A stretch of DNA of 40,326 nucleotides, from positions 1 to 40,326 of the forward strand of contig NZ_QFQZ01000043.1 in assembly GCF_003243465.1 (NCBI RefSeq). The letters are read 5' to 3'. Below, one piece after another: positions 1-9,061 of the stretch (within the stretch, counting starts at the first letter, position 1; each line of letters opens with the position of its first letter). The notes under the pieces were generated by a model. It saw nothing but the letters and a program-made list of their open reading frames with translations. It did not search any database and was not told the DNA's origin. The translations under genes and the position numbers were made by a program. Origin of the DNA: Caulobacter segnis. GTDB lineage: Bacteria; Pseudomonadota; Alphaproteobacteria; Caulobacterales; Caulobacteraceae.

Positions 1-1
1 G

Positions 2-1300
2 GCTTGGGGGCAGTCGCCCGACCGGTTCGAGCTGCAGGTCGGCTGGCGCGGCGGTCTGCGTTTCGCGCTGCCGGCTGGGGAAGGCGCCTTGCCACCCTAC
101 GACCGCGCGCTCCCGCTGCTGTCGCAATTCCTGGAAGGCGGCGTCGAGGGGCGGTCGGCTCCGCGCACGAGCCAGATGGCGCTCGCCATCGAGAGCGAAC
201 TGACCGCGGCCGTGACTCAGGCGCGCGATTCCCACTCCAACATGCATCCGCTGGGGCGACTGAAGTTCTACCACGACGCGCTGGGCCTGATCCTGTGCGC
301 GCCCCTGACCGCCAGCCGCCTGCGCCTGTTCCAGGAGCTCGTGGACGAGGCGCAGGCGATGAATGTTCAATCGCCGGGACCCGAGTGGGACGGCTGGGCG
401 GCGCACTACCGGGCGGTGCTGGACGCCTTGACCGGCGTGGACCTCGCGGGCCCTACGCCGCCGGCGGTCGGGGACGATCCCCAGGCTTTCCTGACCGGCG
501 ACGGTCGCACCCTCGACGCTGAAGGGCTGAAGGCGCACGCCAACGAGCTCCGCGCCCAGGTCGTGTTCTTCGCCGCCGCCGACGCGCGTTATGTCGAGCT
601 CTACGGACGGCTGCTGGCGCTGTCGGTCTTCAAGCACAGCGACACGCCTTGCCTGGTCGTCATCCACGTGATCGGCGGGGCGGCAAGTCTGGCCGCCGCG
701 GCCGCGACCCTGGGCATCGACGATCCGCGCCTGATCCTGACCGGTGACGGCTTCGACGCCTCGGCTGTCGTGACCCGCTGCTATGACGCGCCGCCCAAGG
801 GCCAGATCGAGATCCCGGTCGCCCACTACCAGTCCGTGCGCTTCCAGCGGCTGGGGGCGCTGCTGGAGATCCTGCAGCGTCCGGTGTTCGTGTCGGACAT
901 CGATCTGCTGCTGCAGCGGGGCGTTTCGGACCTGCTGGACCACTGGCGCGACGCCGATCTCGTGATCAACGAGAACGAGGGCAACACCCAGGCGGGCTCG
1001 CGGATCACCGCCAATCTGCTGCTGGCGCGCCCGACGCAAGCGACAGCGATGATGCTGCGGTGGCTTCGGGCCTACCTGAATGAGCGCCTTTCGCGCGAGA
1101 CGGTGACGCGATGGATCGACCAGATCGCGCTGAACCTGGCGCGACATCATCTGGCGCTGCACGCGCCTGAAGCTCGCATCGGGACTTTCGACACCCTCAG
1201 CGACATCAACAACGTGATGTTCAGCGAGTATATGCCGGGTCATCCATTCCGCTTCCTATCGCTCTACCATGGGTTCGACGTCTCGACTCTCGAGGACTAG
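2..1300 (+). CDS. Glycosyltransferase-like protein, C-terminal part (5' end outside window)
   Basis: The reading frame is open from the first bases of the window, so the gene begins upstream; the TTG at 89 is only an internal codon. About 430 residues are visible. The first half is helical and Ala/Leu-rich without a motif I can name. The second half looks like a nucleotide-sugar transferase fold: a beta-strand-rich stretch starting VVFFAAADARYVELYGR, then the strand FVSDIDLLLQ carrying a DxD-like motif (about 890-915), then INENEG and a region that could bind an acceptor. A DxD after a hydrophobic strand is what GT-A enzymes use to hold the metal and nucleotide sugar. No signal peptide can be judged because the start is missing. 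Identity as a glycosyltransferase is a fold-level guess; it is not linked to the genes that follow. Confidence 0.6.
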   Translation, partial: AWGQSPDRFELQVGWRGGLRFALPAGEGALPPYDRALPLLSQFLEGGVEGRSAPRTSQMALAIESELTAAVTQARDSHSNMHPLGRLKFYHDALGLILCAPLTASRLRLFQELVDEAQAMNVQSPGPEWDGWAAHYRAVLDALTGVDLAGPTPPAVGDDPQAFLTGDGRTLDAEGLKAHANELRAQVVFFAAADARYVELYGRLLALSVFKHSDTPCLVVIHVIGGAASLAAAAATLGIDDPRLILTGDGFDASAVVTRCYDAPPKGQIEIPVAHYQSVRFQRLGALLEILQRPVFVSDIDLLLQRGVSDLLDHWRDADLVINENEGNTQAGSRITANLLLARPTQATAMMLRWLRAYLNERLSRETVTRWIDQIALNLARHHLALHAPEARIGTFDTLSDINNVMFSEYMPGHPFRFLSLYHGFDVSTLED

Positions 1301-1665
1301 GCGCGCTCTGGCCTAGGGGTGGGGCGAAGTTTTAGCGCGGACAACCTGAAGTCATCGGGCGCTCAGCAACGTCGAACGGCGTCGGCTGGCGGGCGTGGGA
1401 TGGCGACGCCTCTTGGTCGAACACCCGGCTTTGAGAGTGGACGCCTTTGAGGCGCGTCTGGTTCGCCCTGAAGCAAATTTTACGCCCATCTCGCTGATTT
1501 CGAAGTCGCCGACGGCTCAAGATGCATGCGGCGGGGATATTTTGAGTGAAATGTCAGGCAGGCCACCTCGTCGGCGCGGCTGACCGGTCGATGATGACCT
1601 CGAGGCGTCGACCTTGGGGATAACCGCCGCGGGCGGTGGGCGCGACAGCCTCGCATGAGGACCGC
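1301..1665. other. Intergenic region upstream of the first TonB receptor
   Basis: 365 bases with no credible gene; the short frames here lack a ribosome-binding site. CTAGGC/GCCTAG (1297-1302 and 1311-1316) forms a 6-bp inverted repeat that overlaps the stop of the previous gene, but it is not followed by a T-run, so it is a weak terminator at best. The region must contain the promoter of the 1666 operon; I could not pick a convincing -35/-10 pair. Confidence 0.5.
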
Positions 1666-4062
1666 ATGTCGAACTACCGGCTTTTGATGGCGGGCTGTTC
1701 CGCCCTTGTGTTGCTGGCGCACGCGCAACTCGCTTTCGCTGACGAGACCGCGCCAGCGTCCGACAAGGTCGACGAGATCGTGGTCAAGGCGCGCGACAAG
1801 GCGGGCCTGCTGGAGAAGCAGCCGAACAACACCGTCTTCGGCATCGACAAGCCGCTGCTGGAGACGCCGCGCTCGGCCAGCTTCGTCAGCGACCTGACGC
1901 TGCAGCGCTATGGGATCGAGACGATCGACGGTCTGACGGCGGTTTCGCCCGGGACCTACACCGCCAGCTTCTACGGCGTGCCCGGCGCGCTGAACATCCG
2001 CGGCACGCTGGCCGAGAACTACTTCCGCGGCTTCAAGCGGATCGAGAACCGCGGCACCTATTCGACGCCGATTGGCGCGGCCGAGCAGATCCAGGTCGTG
2101 CGCGGTCCGCCCACGCCGATCTATGGCTCGGGCAAGGTGGGCGGCATGCTCAACTTCATTCCGAAGTCGGGCAAGAACGAAGGCGGCTATCTGACCGAGC
2201 CCACCGGCGAGGTCACGCTGACCTATGGCTCGTACAACAAGAAGAACGCCACGGCTCAACTGGGCCTGCCGGCGAACTTCGGCGCCGTGACGGGCGGGGT
2301 CTATCTCTATGGCGAGGTCGAGGACTCCCATAGCTTCTACAAGGGGATCTATCCGCGCCGTCAGACCGGCGAACTCTCCGCCGATTTCGACCTGGGCAAT
2401 GGCTGGACGACCGCGTTCGGTGGCATGCTGTACCACTCGAAAGGCGATGTGCAGACGCCGGGCTGGAACCGCCTGACCCAGGCCCTGATCGACAACCAGA
2501 CCTATATCACCGGCCGTGACACCTCGCTCAAGGACAGCGACGGCAACGGCCGTCTCACGCCGAACGAAATCGGCTACTATCCGTACGCCAGCGCCATGTA
2601 CCTGGCCTATTACGGATATCCGAGCAGCGACGCCCTGCACACGCTGGACGTCGGAGTCGGCACGACCAAGCTGAGCCCGCGCACGGTCTATATCAGCGGC
2701 GCGGACTTCTCGAAGACCCGCACCAACACCCTCTATTACGACCTGGGCAAGGAGCTGACGCCCACCAGCGCGGTCAAGCTGCAGCTGTTCTATGACGACC
2801 AGGAGAACAAGCGCTTCGTTTCCTATGGCTATCCCGCCTGGTTCGACAGCTCGGTCTGGGAGGCGCGGCTCACGTACAACTTCGGCTACGACCTCGGGGT
2901 CATCACCTCGAAGTCTTTCGTCGGCGCCTCCTATCGCAGCTTCGACGGCCGGCGCCGCGAGAGCTACAACAGCGGCCTGATCGCCCTGGATCGCCGCGAC
3001 ATCGCGTTCGGGGCGACGCCGACCGACATCATCGGCAATCCATTCAACGCCGGCGACGGCGTGAAATGGGAGAACGACAACAAGAGCGACTGGAAACAGC
3101 GCGGCGTCTTCTTCACCACCGACATCATGATCGGCGAGCAGCTGAACCTGATGCTGGGCGGTCGCTACGACGACTACGACGTCAAGTCGAACGACACCGG
3201 CTTCCTCAGCTATACCGTCGCCGGCCAACAGAAGGCGGGCAAAGGGCAGGGGACCTACACCGCCAGCCTGACCTACAAGACGCCGGTCGGCGTGATGCCC
3301 TACATCAGCTACGCCAAGGCCTCGGCCCTGGAGATGAGCCAGGCGGGCGATATCGCGCCGGGTCTGGTGGCCAACGGCGCCTGGCTGTCGGACAGCGATC
3401 TGGCCGAGGCGGGCGTGAAGTTCCAGCTTCTGAAGGGCACGCTGGTCGGCTCGCTGGCGGGTTATCGCCAGAACCGCACCCAGCTGCTCAACGGGCCGCC
3501 GATCAGCGTCCAGGGCACGCGCGCCAAGGGCGTGGAGCTGGAGGTCCGCTGGCTGGCCAGCGAGCACCTGAGCTTCACCTTCTCGGGCAACACCCAGCAC
3601 ACGACCGTCAAGGGCCCGGACACCTCGTTCCAGTACATCCCGGCCTACACCGCCGGCGTCTCGGGCCAGCAGGGCTATGGCGGGACCTATGTGGTTTGGA
3701 ACTTCAACAGCCTGCCGGGCCGCGCGGGCGACTACGACTACACCCTGATCCCGAAGTCGGTGGTCAGCCTGTACGGCGCCTATACCAGCGACGAATACGA
3801 CTGGGGCAAGGTCGGCGCCACGCTGGGCGTCACCCACGTGACCAAGACCTCGGGCACCGTCCAGAACGCCGTGACCTATCCCGCCTATTGGGTGGCCAGC
3901 GGCAGCCTCTACTACGAGTACGGTCCGTACACGGCCACGCTCAACGTCGATAACCTGTTCGACAAGCTCTACTTCACGCCCGACGCCGACAGCTACGCCA
4001 ACCTTGGCGCGCTGCCCAGCAAGGGCCGCGAGTGGCGCGTGACCCTGGCCCGGAAGTTCTAG
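1666..4062 (+). CDS. TonB-dependent outer-membrane receptor
   Basis: Encodes 798 residues of a ligand-gated outer-membrane transporter driven by TonB-ExbB-ExbD. The ATG at 1666 is preferred over the in-frame GTG at 1636 because GAGG at 1657-1660 sits 5 bases ahead and a clean signal peptide follows (MSNYRLLMAGCSALVLLAHA...AFA). A TonB-box-like DEIVVKA lies just after it, then a plug domain with the QIQVVRGPPTPIYGSG segment, a long barrel of alternating aromatic strands and a terminal ...RVTLARKF, with the final Phe typical of barrel proteins. It is followed at once by an MFS transporter and catabolic enzymes, so it probably imports the substrate of that pathway and not an iron chelate, although its plug resembles siderophore receptors. 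The ligand cannot be read from the sequence. Confidence 0.93.
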   Translation: MSNYRLLMAGCSALVLLAHAQLAFADETAPASDKVDEIVVKARDKAGLLEKQPNNTVFGIDKPLLETPRSASFVSDLTLQRYGIETIDGLTAVSPGTYTASFYGVPGALNIRGTLAENYFRGFKRIENRGTYSTPIGAAEQIQVVRGPPTPIYGSGKVGGMLNFIPKSGKNEGGYLTEPTGEVTLTYGSYNKKNATAQLGLPANFGAVTGGVYLYGEVEDSHSFYKGIYPRRQTGELSADFDLGNGWTTAFGGMLYHSKGDVQTPGWNRLTQALIDNQTYITGRDTSLKDSDGNGRLTPNEIGYYPYASAMYLAYYGYPSSDALHTLDVGVGTTKLSPRTVYISGADFSKTRTNTLYYDLGKELTPTSAVKLQLFYDDQENKRFVSYGYPAWFDSSVWEARLTYNFGYDLGVITSKSFVGASYRSFDGRRRESYNSGLIALDRRDIAFGATPTDIIGNPFNAGDGVKWENDNKSDWKQRGVFFTTDIMIGEQLNLMLGGRYDDYDVKSNDTGFLSYTVAGQQKAGKGQGTYTASLTYKTPVGVMPYISYAKASALEMSQAGDIAPGLVANGAWLSDSDLAEAGVKFQLLKGTLVGSLAGYRQNRTQLLNGPPISVQGTRAKGVELEVRWLASEHLSFTFSGNTQHTTVKGPDTSFQYIPAYTAGVSGQQGYGGTYVVWNFNSLPGRAGDYDYTLIPKSVVSLYGAYTSDEYDWGKVGATLGVTHVTKTSGTVQNAVTYPAYWVASGSLYYEYGPYTATLNVDNLFDKLYFTPDADSYANLGALPSKGREWRVTLARKF

Positions 4063-4118
4063 TTCCCCGCGCGGCGCGTCCCCGCGAGGGACGCGTCGCG
4101 AGCTTACACGGAGGCTCG

Positions 4119-5429
4119 ATGGCGATGTCGACGATCCAATGGCGCTCCTGGACCCTGCTGGGCGCGCTCTCCCTGCTGCTGTTCCTGATCACCGCGTCCA
4201 CGTTCTCGTCGCTGGGCGTGATCCTGCCGGCCATGATCAAGGAGCAGCACTGGAGCTTCGCCTCGGCCTTCCTGGGCTTCACCCTGCTGGGCGCGTTCTG
4301 CGGCGGTTCGTCGTGGCTGCCGGCGCTGCTGATCCGCAAGATCGGCGTGCGGGCCACGATCGTCGCCGGATCCGCGGTGATGATCGCCGGCTTCATCTGC
4401 CTGGCGGTGTCGAAGGGACTGCCCGTCTACCTCACGGGCACGGCGCTGCTGGGTGTCGGCTACCAGATGATGGCGCTGATCCCCGGGACGCACCTGCTGT
4501 CCATGCTTTTCAAGAAACGCGCCCTGCCGTTCGGGATCTATTTCACGATCGGCTCGCTGGGCGGCGTCGTGGGCCCGTGGATGGCCCTGGTCGGCATGGA
4601 GATCGCCGGCGGCGCCTGGCGTCCCTACTGGGCTTGGCAGGCTGTCGCGTCGGCGGTCGTCGGCGCGCTGGCCGCAGCCTTGGTGGGCGGTAAGGCCTGG
4701 CTTGAGCGCACGGCTGTCGAGACGGACAAGGCGGTCGCCGAAGAGGTCGCCAGCCAGCCCTCCAACGCCCGCGTCTACCGCACCAAGGTCGACTGGACCG
4801 TGAAGGAGGCGATCCGCACGCCGCAGTTCTATGTGATCGTCGCCGCCTATTTCGCCCACCTGCTGGGCGGCGTCACCGCCGTCAGCCTCGCCCCCAGTCA
4901 TTTCGGCGAGCTGGGCGTGGCGTCCGCCGTCGCGGTGACCGCCCTGAGCCTGGAGTCGCTGATGCAGGTCGTCGCCCGCATGAGCGGCGGCCTGCTGGGC
5001 GACCGGATCGATCCGCGCTGGCTGCTGGCGGGCGCCCAAGGCATGATGGCCGTCGGCCTGCTGGCGCTGGCGGGCGCGACGACATGGCCGATGATGGTGA
5101 TCTTCGCCCTGGGCGTGGGCGTCGGCTTTGGCATGACGGTCCTGGCCGTCAGCATCCTTTTGCTGAACTACTATGGCCGTCGGAGCAATCTGGAGCTTTT
5201 CTCGATGGTCTGTCTGGTCGGCGCGGTCTCGGCGCTGGGGCCGTTCATCGGCGGTTTCATGCGCGACCGTCTCGGCGGCTTCGCCCCGACCTTCCAAGTG
5301 TTCGCCGCCGTGATCGGCGTTATCTTCGTGGCCGCGCTGTTCATGCGCCCACCGCGCAAGAGCGTCGAAGAGACCACGGTCGCGCCCGTTCCGGCGCCTG
5401 CGCCCGTCCTGCTGCGCGACGCCGCCTAG
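4119..5429 (+). CDS. MFS transporter
   Basis: Encodes 436 residues with about twelve hydrophobic segments in two halves separated by a charged loop (ERTAVETDKAVAEEVASQ), the standard major facilitator layout. The ATG at 4119 is chosen because CGGAGG at 4109-4114 lies just upstream; the open frame back to 4032 overlaps the receptor gene and lacks a site. The second half contains GGLLGDRIDPRW, the loop 8-9 equivalent of the conserved MFS GxxxDR motif. It probably moves the compound brought into the periplasm by the preceding receptor across the inner membrane. It follows that receptor by 56 bases and precedes the flavin monooxygenase by 25, so all three are likely cotranscribed. The substrate class is not evident from sequence alone. 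Confidence 0.9.
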   Translation: MAMSTIQWRSWTLLGALSLLLFLITASTFSSLGVILPAMIKEQHWSFASAFLGFTLLGAFCGGSSWLPALLIRKIGVRATIVAGSAVMIAGFICLAVSKGLPVYLTGTALLGVGYQMMALIPGTHLLSMLFKKRALPFGIYFTIGSLGGVVGPWMALVGMEIAGGAWRPYWAWQAVASAVVGALAAALVGGKAWLERTAVETDKAVAEEVASQPSNARVYRTKVDWTVKEAIRTPQFYVIVAAYFAHLLGGVTAVSLAPSHFGELGVASAVAVTALSLESLMQVVARMSGGLLGDRIDPRWLLAGAQGMMAVGLLALAGATTWPMMVIFALGVGVGFGMTVLAVSILLLNYYGRRSNLELFSMVCLVGAVSALGPFIGGFMRDRLGGFAPTFQVFAAVIGVIFVAALFMRPPRKSVEETTVAPVPAPAPVLLRDAA

Positions 5430-5454
5430 AGTTTCAGGGATCAGGAGAGAAGCC

Positions 5455-6519
5455 ATGTTCCACCGCCCTTCCCAGCACAAGGACTTCGGGGTCTTCCTGC
5501 CGGTCGCCAACGGCGGCTGGATCATCTCCAAGACCACGCCGACCCTGGACGGCCTCTACGCCCAGAACCGCGCCGCGGCGGTCAAGGCCGACGAGGTCGG
5601 CATGGACTTCGTCATGTCGATGGGCAAGTTCCGGGGCTTCGGCGGCGAGACCGACCACTGGGGCACGGCCCTGGAGTCGGTCACGATGATGGCGGGCATC
5701 GCCGAGGCCACCAAGAACGTGAAGATCTGGGCCACCATCCATCCGCTGCTGCAGAACCCGGCCGTGGCGGCCAAGATGATCGCCACGCTCGATCACATCA
5801 GCGGCGGCCGCGCGGGCCTCAACATCGTCGCCGGCGCCTATAAGGGCGAGTTCGACCAGATGGGCGCGTGGGACGACTCCCTGACCCATGACGACCGCTA
5901 CGCCCTGACCGAGGAGTGGACGACGATCGTCAAGCGGCTGTGGTCCGAGGACAGCGTCGACTTCCAGGGCAAGTACTTCACGATGAAGGACTGCCAGTCG
6001 AAGCCCAAGCCGCTCTCCAAGCCGCGTCCGGACCTGGTCTGCGCGGGCATGAGCGATCGCGGCTTCCAGTTCTCGGTGCGCGAGGCCGACGTCTGCTTCA
6101 TCGGCGGCCGTACGCCGGACGAGCGCCGCGACGCCTCGCTGCGGGCCAAGAAGACCGCCGAGGGCATGGGCAAGACCATCAAGACCTTCGCCATGTGCAC
6201 GGTCGTCCACGGCGACACCGACGCTGACGCCGAGGCCAAGGTCGAGCACTACAAGAGCGGCGCGGACATGGGCGCGATCCTGGCCATGCTGGAAAGCTGG
6301 GGCGTGCCGGCCGAGAAGCTGTCGAGCGTGGCGGCGGCCCAAGGCGCGTTCATGACCCAGACCGTCGTCGGCGCGCCGAAGACCTGCGCGGCGCAGATCG
6401 AGGAATTCCTGCGCTACTGCGAGCTGGACGGGCTGATGATGATCTTCCCCGACTATGTCGAAGGGCTGACCATGTTCGGCGCCGAAATCCTGCCGGGCCT
6501 GAGGGCGGTGTTCCAGTGA
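5455..6519 (+). CDS. RutA-like LLM-class flavin-dependent monooxygenase
   Basis: Encodes 354 residues of the luciferase-like (bacterial luciferase/F420 oxidoreductase) TIM-barrel family. AGGAG at 5443-5447 fixes the ATG. The order and wording of conserved blocks is close to RutA, the pyrimidine monooxygenase: GVFLPVANGGWIIS, MGKFRGFGGETDHWG, LDHISGGRAGLNIV, FTMKDCQSKPKP and CAGMSDRGFQFS. RutA relatives use reduced FMN and O2 to open amide or heteroatom bonds (uracil, dibenzothiophene sulfone, aminopolycarboxylates). A flavin reductase that would supply FMNH2 lies 2 kb downstream, and an isochorismatase-fold hydrolase overlaps its stop, matching the RutA-RutB-RutF logic. RutC, D, E and G are absent, so ordinary uracil degradation is unlikely; a different heterocycle or amide is a better guess. 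Confidence 0.88.
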   Translation: MFHRPSQHKDFGVFLPVANGGWIISKTTPTLDGLYAQNRAAAVKADEVGMDFVMSMGKFRGFGGETDHWGTALESVTMMAGIAEATKNVKIWATIHPLLQNPAVAAKMIATLDHISGGRAGLNIVAGAYKGEFDQMGAWDDSLTHDDRYALTEEWTTIVKRLWSEDSVDFQGKYFTMKDCQSKPKPLSKPRPDLVCAGMSDRGFQFSVREADVCFIGGRTPDERRDASLRAKKTAEGMGKTIKTFAMCTVVHGDTDADAEAKVEHYKSGADMGAILAMLESWGVPAEKLSSVAAAQGAFMTQTVVGAPKTCAAQIEEFLRYCELDGLMMIFPDYVEGLTMFGAEILPGLRAVFQ

Positions 6520-7169
6520 ATGCGATGACGACGGCGGCTGGCGTGGCCGACGACCTGAAAGCCTGGATCGCACCATCTCGCACGGCGGTGCTGGTCATCG
6601 ACATGCAGGTCGACTTCGCCTCGCCCGAAGGCGCTCTGGGCGCCTACATCGACATGGCCGTCGTCCAGCCGGCCCTCGCAGCCGCCGAGGCGCTGGTCGA
6701 AGCCGCCCGGGCTGCGAGCGTTCCCGTTATCTTCGTCGGCCTGTTCACGACGCCGCAGACCGACTCTTCGGCCTGGCGCGAGCGCATGCGTCGTCGCGGC
6801 GGCGACCCGGAGAACGAGAGCGCCCTGTGCCGCGAAGGCGACGTCGGCTCGGACTTCTACGGTCCCCAGCCGTTGCCGGGCGAGCGCGTGGTGAAGAAGA
6901 CCCGCTACAGCGGCTTTGGCGGCACCGATCTCCACGCGCATTTGAAGGCGCTAGGCGTCGACACCCTGGTCGTGGCCGGCGTGACCACCGAGTGCTGCGT
7001 CGACAGCACGGTTCGCGACGCCTTCGCCCTGGACTACCACGTCTTCGTCGCCGCGGACGCCTGCGCGGCCTATGAGGAAGACATCCATCTGGCGTCGCTG
7101 AAGGTCATGGAACTGAACAGCGCGATCCTGACCGATACGGCGCAGGTCGCGGCCGCCTGGAGCGCTTGA
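6516..7169 (+). CDS. Isochorismatase-family cysteine amidohydrolase
   Basis: Encodes 217 residues. The GTG start overlaps the previous stop as GTGA, indicating translational coupling; ATG at 6525 is an alternative that would shorten it by three residues. The catalytic triad of cysteine hydrolases in this fold is visible: Asp29 in VLVIDMQVDF, Lys128 in KKTRYSGF, and the nucleophile Cys161 in TTECCVDSTVRDA. The KxRYSGF and CVxSTxRD wording is also seen in RutB, which hydrolyses a (peroxy)ureidoacrylate amide after RutA acts; maleamate amidohydrolase of nicotinate breakdown is another relative. By position it probably hydrolyses the amide or carbamate released by the monooxygenase. The exact substrate is unknown. 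Confidence 0.9.
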   Translation: MNAMTTAAGVADDLKAWIAPSRTAVLVIDMQVDFASPEGALGAYIDMAVVQPALAAAEALVEAARAASVPVIFVGLFTTPQTDSSAWRERMRRRGGDPENESALCREGDVGSDFYGPQPLPGERVVKKTRYSGFGGTDLHAHLKALGVDTLVVAGVTTECCVDSTVRDAFALDYHVFVAADACAAYEEDIHLASLKVMELNSAILTDTAQVAAAWSA

Positions 7170-7170
7170 G

Positions 7171-8559
7171 ATGGCCGACGGATTTCCCAATCTCGGGGCC
7201 GTCGCGCCCTACGCCGTCACCGACGCCGACCGCGCGGCGATCGCCGCCGCCATCGATGAGGACGAGATTGTCCAACTGGCCCTGACGCTGGGCAATATTC
7301 CCGCACCGTCAGGCAAGGAGCTGGAGGTCGCCAACTACGTCCACGACTGGATGGCGCGCGAGGGCTTCTCGCCGCGCAAGGTCGGAGCGACCCCCGAGCG
7401 GCCGAACATCATCGGGACCTATGGCGGCAAGGGTGTCGGCAAGAACCTGCTGTTCACCGCCCACCTCGACACCGAGGCGCCGACCTGGAACCCCGATCTC
7501 GACGCCTACAAGTATGCGCCCGAGACCCTGGCCAATCCCGAGTGGGAAAAGTGCTGGCTGGAGGACGGCAAGCTCTTCGGCTACCCGATCGCCAATGACC
7601 GCGGCCCGATGAGCTGCTTCCTGATCGCGGCCAAGGCGCTGAAGAAGGCCGGGTATGAGCTGGCCGGCAAGATGTATCTGACCGCCTGTCCCGGCGAGAT
7701 CGGCCCCGAGCCGATTGAGGAGCACCGGGGCGTGGCCTATATGGGCAAGGACATCGGGGCCCACTACCTGTTCCACCACGGCGGCGTCGCCCCCGACTAC
7801 GCCATCGCCGCCGAGGGCTGCGACTTCGGCCTGACTTGGGTGGGCTGCGGCTACGCGGTGTTCCGCTTCCAGGTGTGGGGCGAGGGGGTCTTCACCCCGC
7901 TGCTGGAGCAGCCGGCGAGCTCGGCCCAACACCCCAATCCGATCTACAAGCTGGGGCGCCTGACCGACGCCATCCACGCCTGGAGCGGCGAATGGGAGAG
8001 GACCAGCCGCTACGAGAGCGCCGGGGGCGTCGCCCAGCCCAAGTCGCAGATCGCCTCGGTGCGGGGCGGCATCCCCTACGCCTTCGGGGCGGGCACGGAG
8101 CTGGTGAACCTCTATCTGGAGGTGGGGCTCAGCCCCAGGCAGCGCGTGGCCGACGCTCAGCACTCGCTCGAGAAGATGGTGCGGGAGGCCGGGCTTGGCC
8201 GGATCGACATCGAGCCGGTGGTCGTGCGCCATGGCTTCGAGGCCGACGCCGCCGAGGTGGCGCCGCTGGTGGGGGCTGTGGACGTGGCCACCCAGCTGGG
8301 CCTGGGCCATCCGGTCGCCCTGGCCCATCCGGTCTATTCCAGCATGTGGCGCGACCACAATGTCTTCAACATGCACCGCATCCCGGCCATCACCACCGGC
8401 TTCCGCCGCTGGCGCCCGACGCCGAAGGATCTGGTCGACAGCGCCCTGATCTACGCCCTGACGGCCCTGGCCGTCTGCGGTCGGGCGAGCCCGGAAGAGG
8501 GCGCGGCGCGACCCGCTTCCGCCGTCTATCCGGACAATCCGTTCGGGGCCGAGGCATGA
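7171..8559 (+). CDS. M20-family metallohydrolase
   Basis: Encodes 462 residues of the M20/M25/M40 di-zinc peptidase and amidohydrolase family. The ATG follows the previous stop by one base, with GGAG 8 bases ahead. Probable metal ligands can be placed: His98 and the adjacent catalytic Asp100 in LLFTAHLDT, Asp143 in IANDRGPMS, the Glu of PGEIG near 176, Glu215 in AAEGCDF, and a late His in MWRDHNVFNMH. The central dimerisation domain runs from about 225 to 345. Family members cleave C-terminal amino acids, N-acyl or N-carbamoyl groups. Here it is embedded between a RutA/RutB-like pair and the flavin reductase, so it most likely removes an amide-linked group from a pathway intermediate. No signal peptide: cytoplasmic. 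Confidence 0.85.
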   Translation: MADGFPNLGAVAPYAVTDADRAAIAAAIDEDEIVQLALTLGNIPAPSGKELEVANYVHDWMAREGFSPRKVGATPERPNIIGTYGGKGVGKNLLFTAHLDTEAPTWNPDLDAYKYAPETLANPEWEKCWLEDGKLFGYPIANDRGPMSCFLIAAKALKKAGYELAGKMYLTACPGEIGPEPIEEHRGVAYMGKDIGAHYLFHHGGVAPDYAIAAEGCDFGLTWVGCGYAVFRFQVWGEGVFTPLLEQPASSAQHPNPIYKLGRLTDAIHAWSGEWERTSRYESAGGVAQPKSQIASVRGGIPYAFGAGTELVNLYLEVGLSPRQRVADAQHSLEKMVREAGLGRIDIEPVVVRHGFEADAAEVAPLVGAVDVATQLGLGHPVALAHPVYSSMWRDHNVFNMHRIPAITTGFRRWRPTPKDLVDSALIYALTALAVCGRASPEEGAARPASAVYPDNPFGAEA

Positions 8560-9050
8560 GCGCGGCGCTGCAATCGCAGGCGCCCGAGCCCGCCGACTTC
8601 CGCAAGGCGATGGGCAGTTTCGCGGCCGGGGTCACGGTGGTTACCGCTTGCCATGAGGGGCGGCTGGTCGGCACGACCGTCAGCGCCTTCAGCTCGGTGT
8701 CGATGGACCCGCCGCTGGTCATGGTCTGCCTCAAGCGCGACAGCCGGACCCTGGCGGCGGTGAAGCCGGCGGAGCGGTTCTGCGTCAACATCCTGGCGCG
8801 GGAGCAGGGGGACCTAGCCTACCGCTTCGCCAAGAGTGGCGCCGACGATCGCTTCGCCCTGACCGCCGTCGAGGCGGGAGTCTGCGGCGCGCCGCTGCTG
8901 GCCGGGTGCGTCACGGCGATCGAATGCGCGCTGCACGCCGTCCACGACGGCGGCGATCACGAAATCCTGGTCGGTCGCGTGCTGCGCGTCACGACCGACG
9001 AGACCAAGGCGCCGCTGGTCTATGTGCGCGGCGGCTTTCTGGACACCTAG
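8556..9050 (+). CDS. Flavin reductase (RutF/HpaC-like), partner of the monooxygenase
   Basis: Encodes 164 residues of the flavin-reductase-like FMN-binding split-barrel family. The ATG overlaps the preceding stop (ATGA), so the much longer frame upstream is a shadow of the M20 gene. Recognisable blocks are FRKAMGSFAAGVTVVTA, GTTVSAFSSVSMDPPLVMVCL and FCVNILA, with late GRVLRV typical of these proteins. Such enzymes reduce FMN or FAD with NAD(P)H and pass it to a two-component monooxygenase; the obvious client is the RutA-like protein in the same run. Cotranslation with the hydrolase gene supports a shared pathway. Confidence 0.9.
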   Translation: MSAALQSQAPEPADFRKAMGSFAAGVTVVTACHEGRLVGTTVSAFSSVSMDPPLVMVCLKRDSRTLAAVKPAERFCVNILAREQGDLAYRFAKSGADDRFALTAVEAGVCGAPLLAGCVTAIECALHAVHDGGDHEILVGRVLRVTTDETKAPLVYVRGGFLDT

Positions 9051-9061
9051 TGGAGTTTCGC

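Noticed and set aside
1480..3837. Reverse 785-codon open frame opposite the first TonB receptor
   Set aside because: Low-complexity Ala/Arg/Val/Asp composition typical of the antisense of a GC-rich gene; the forward frame has signal peptide, plug and barrel.
5455..9050. Standard uracil (rut) operon
   Set aside because: RutC, RutD, RutE and RutG are missing and replaced by unrelated enzymes.
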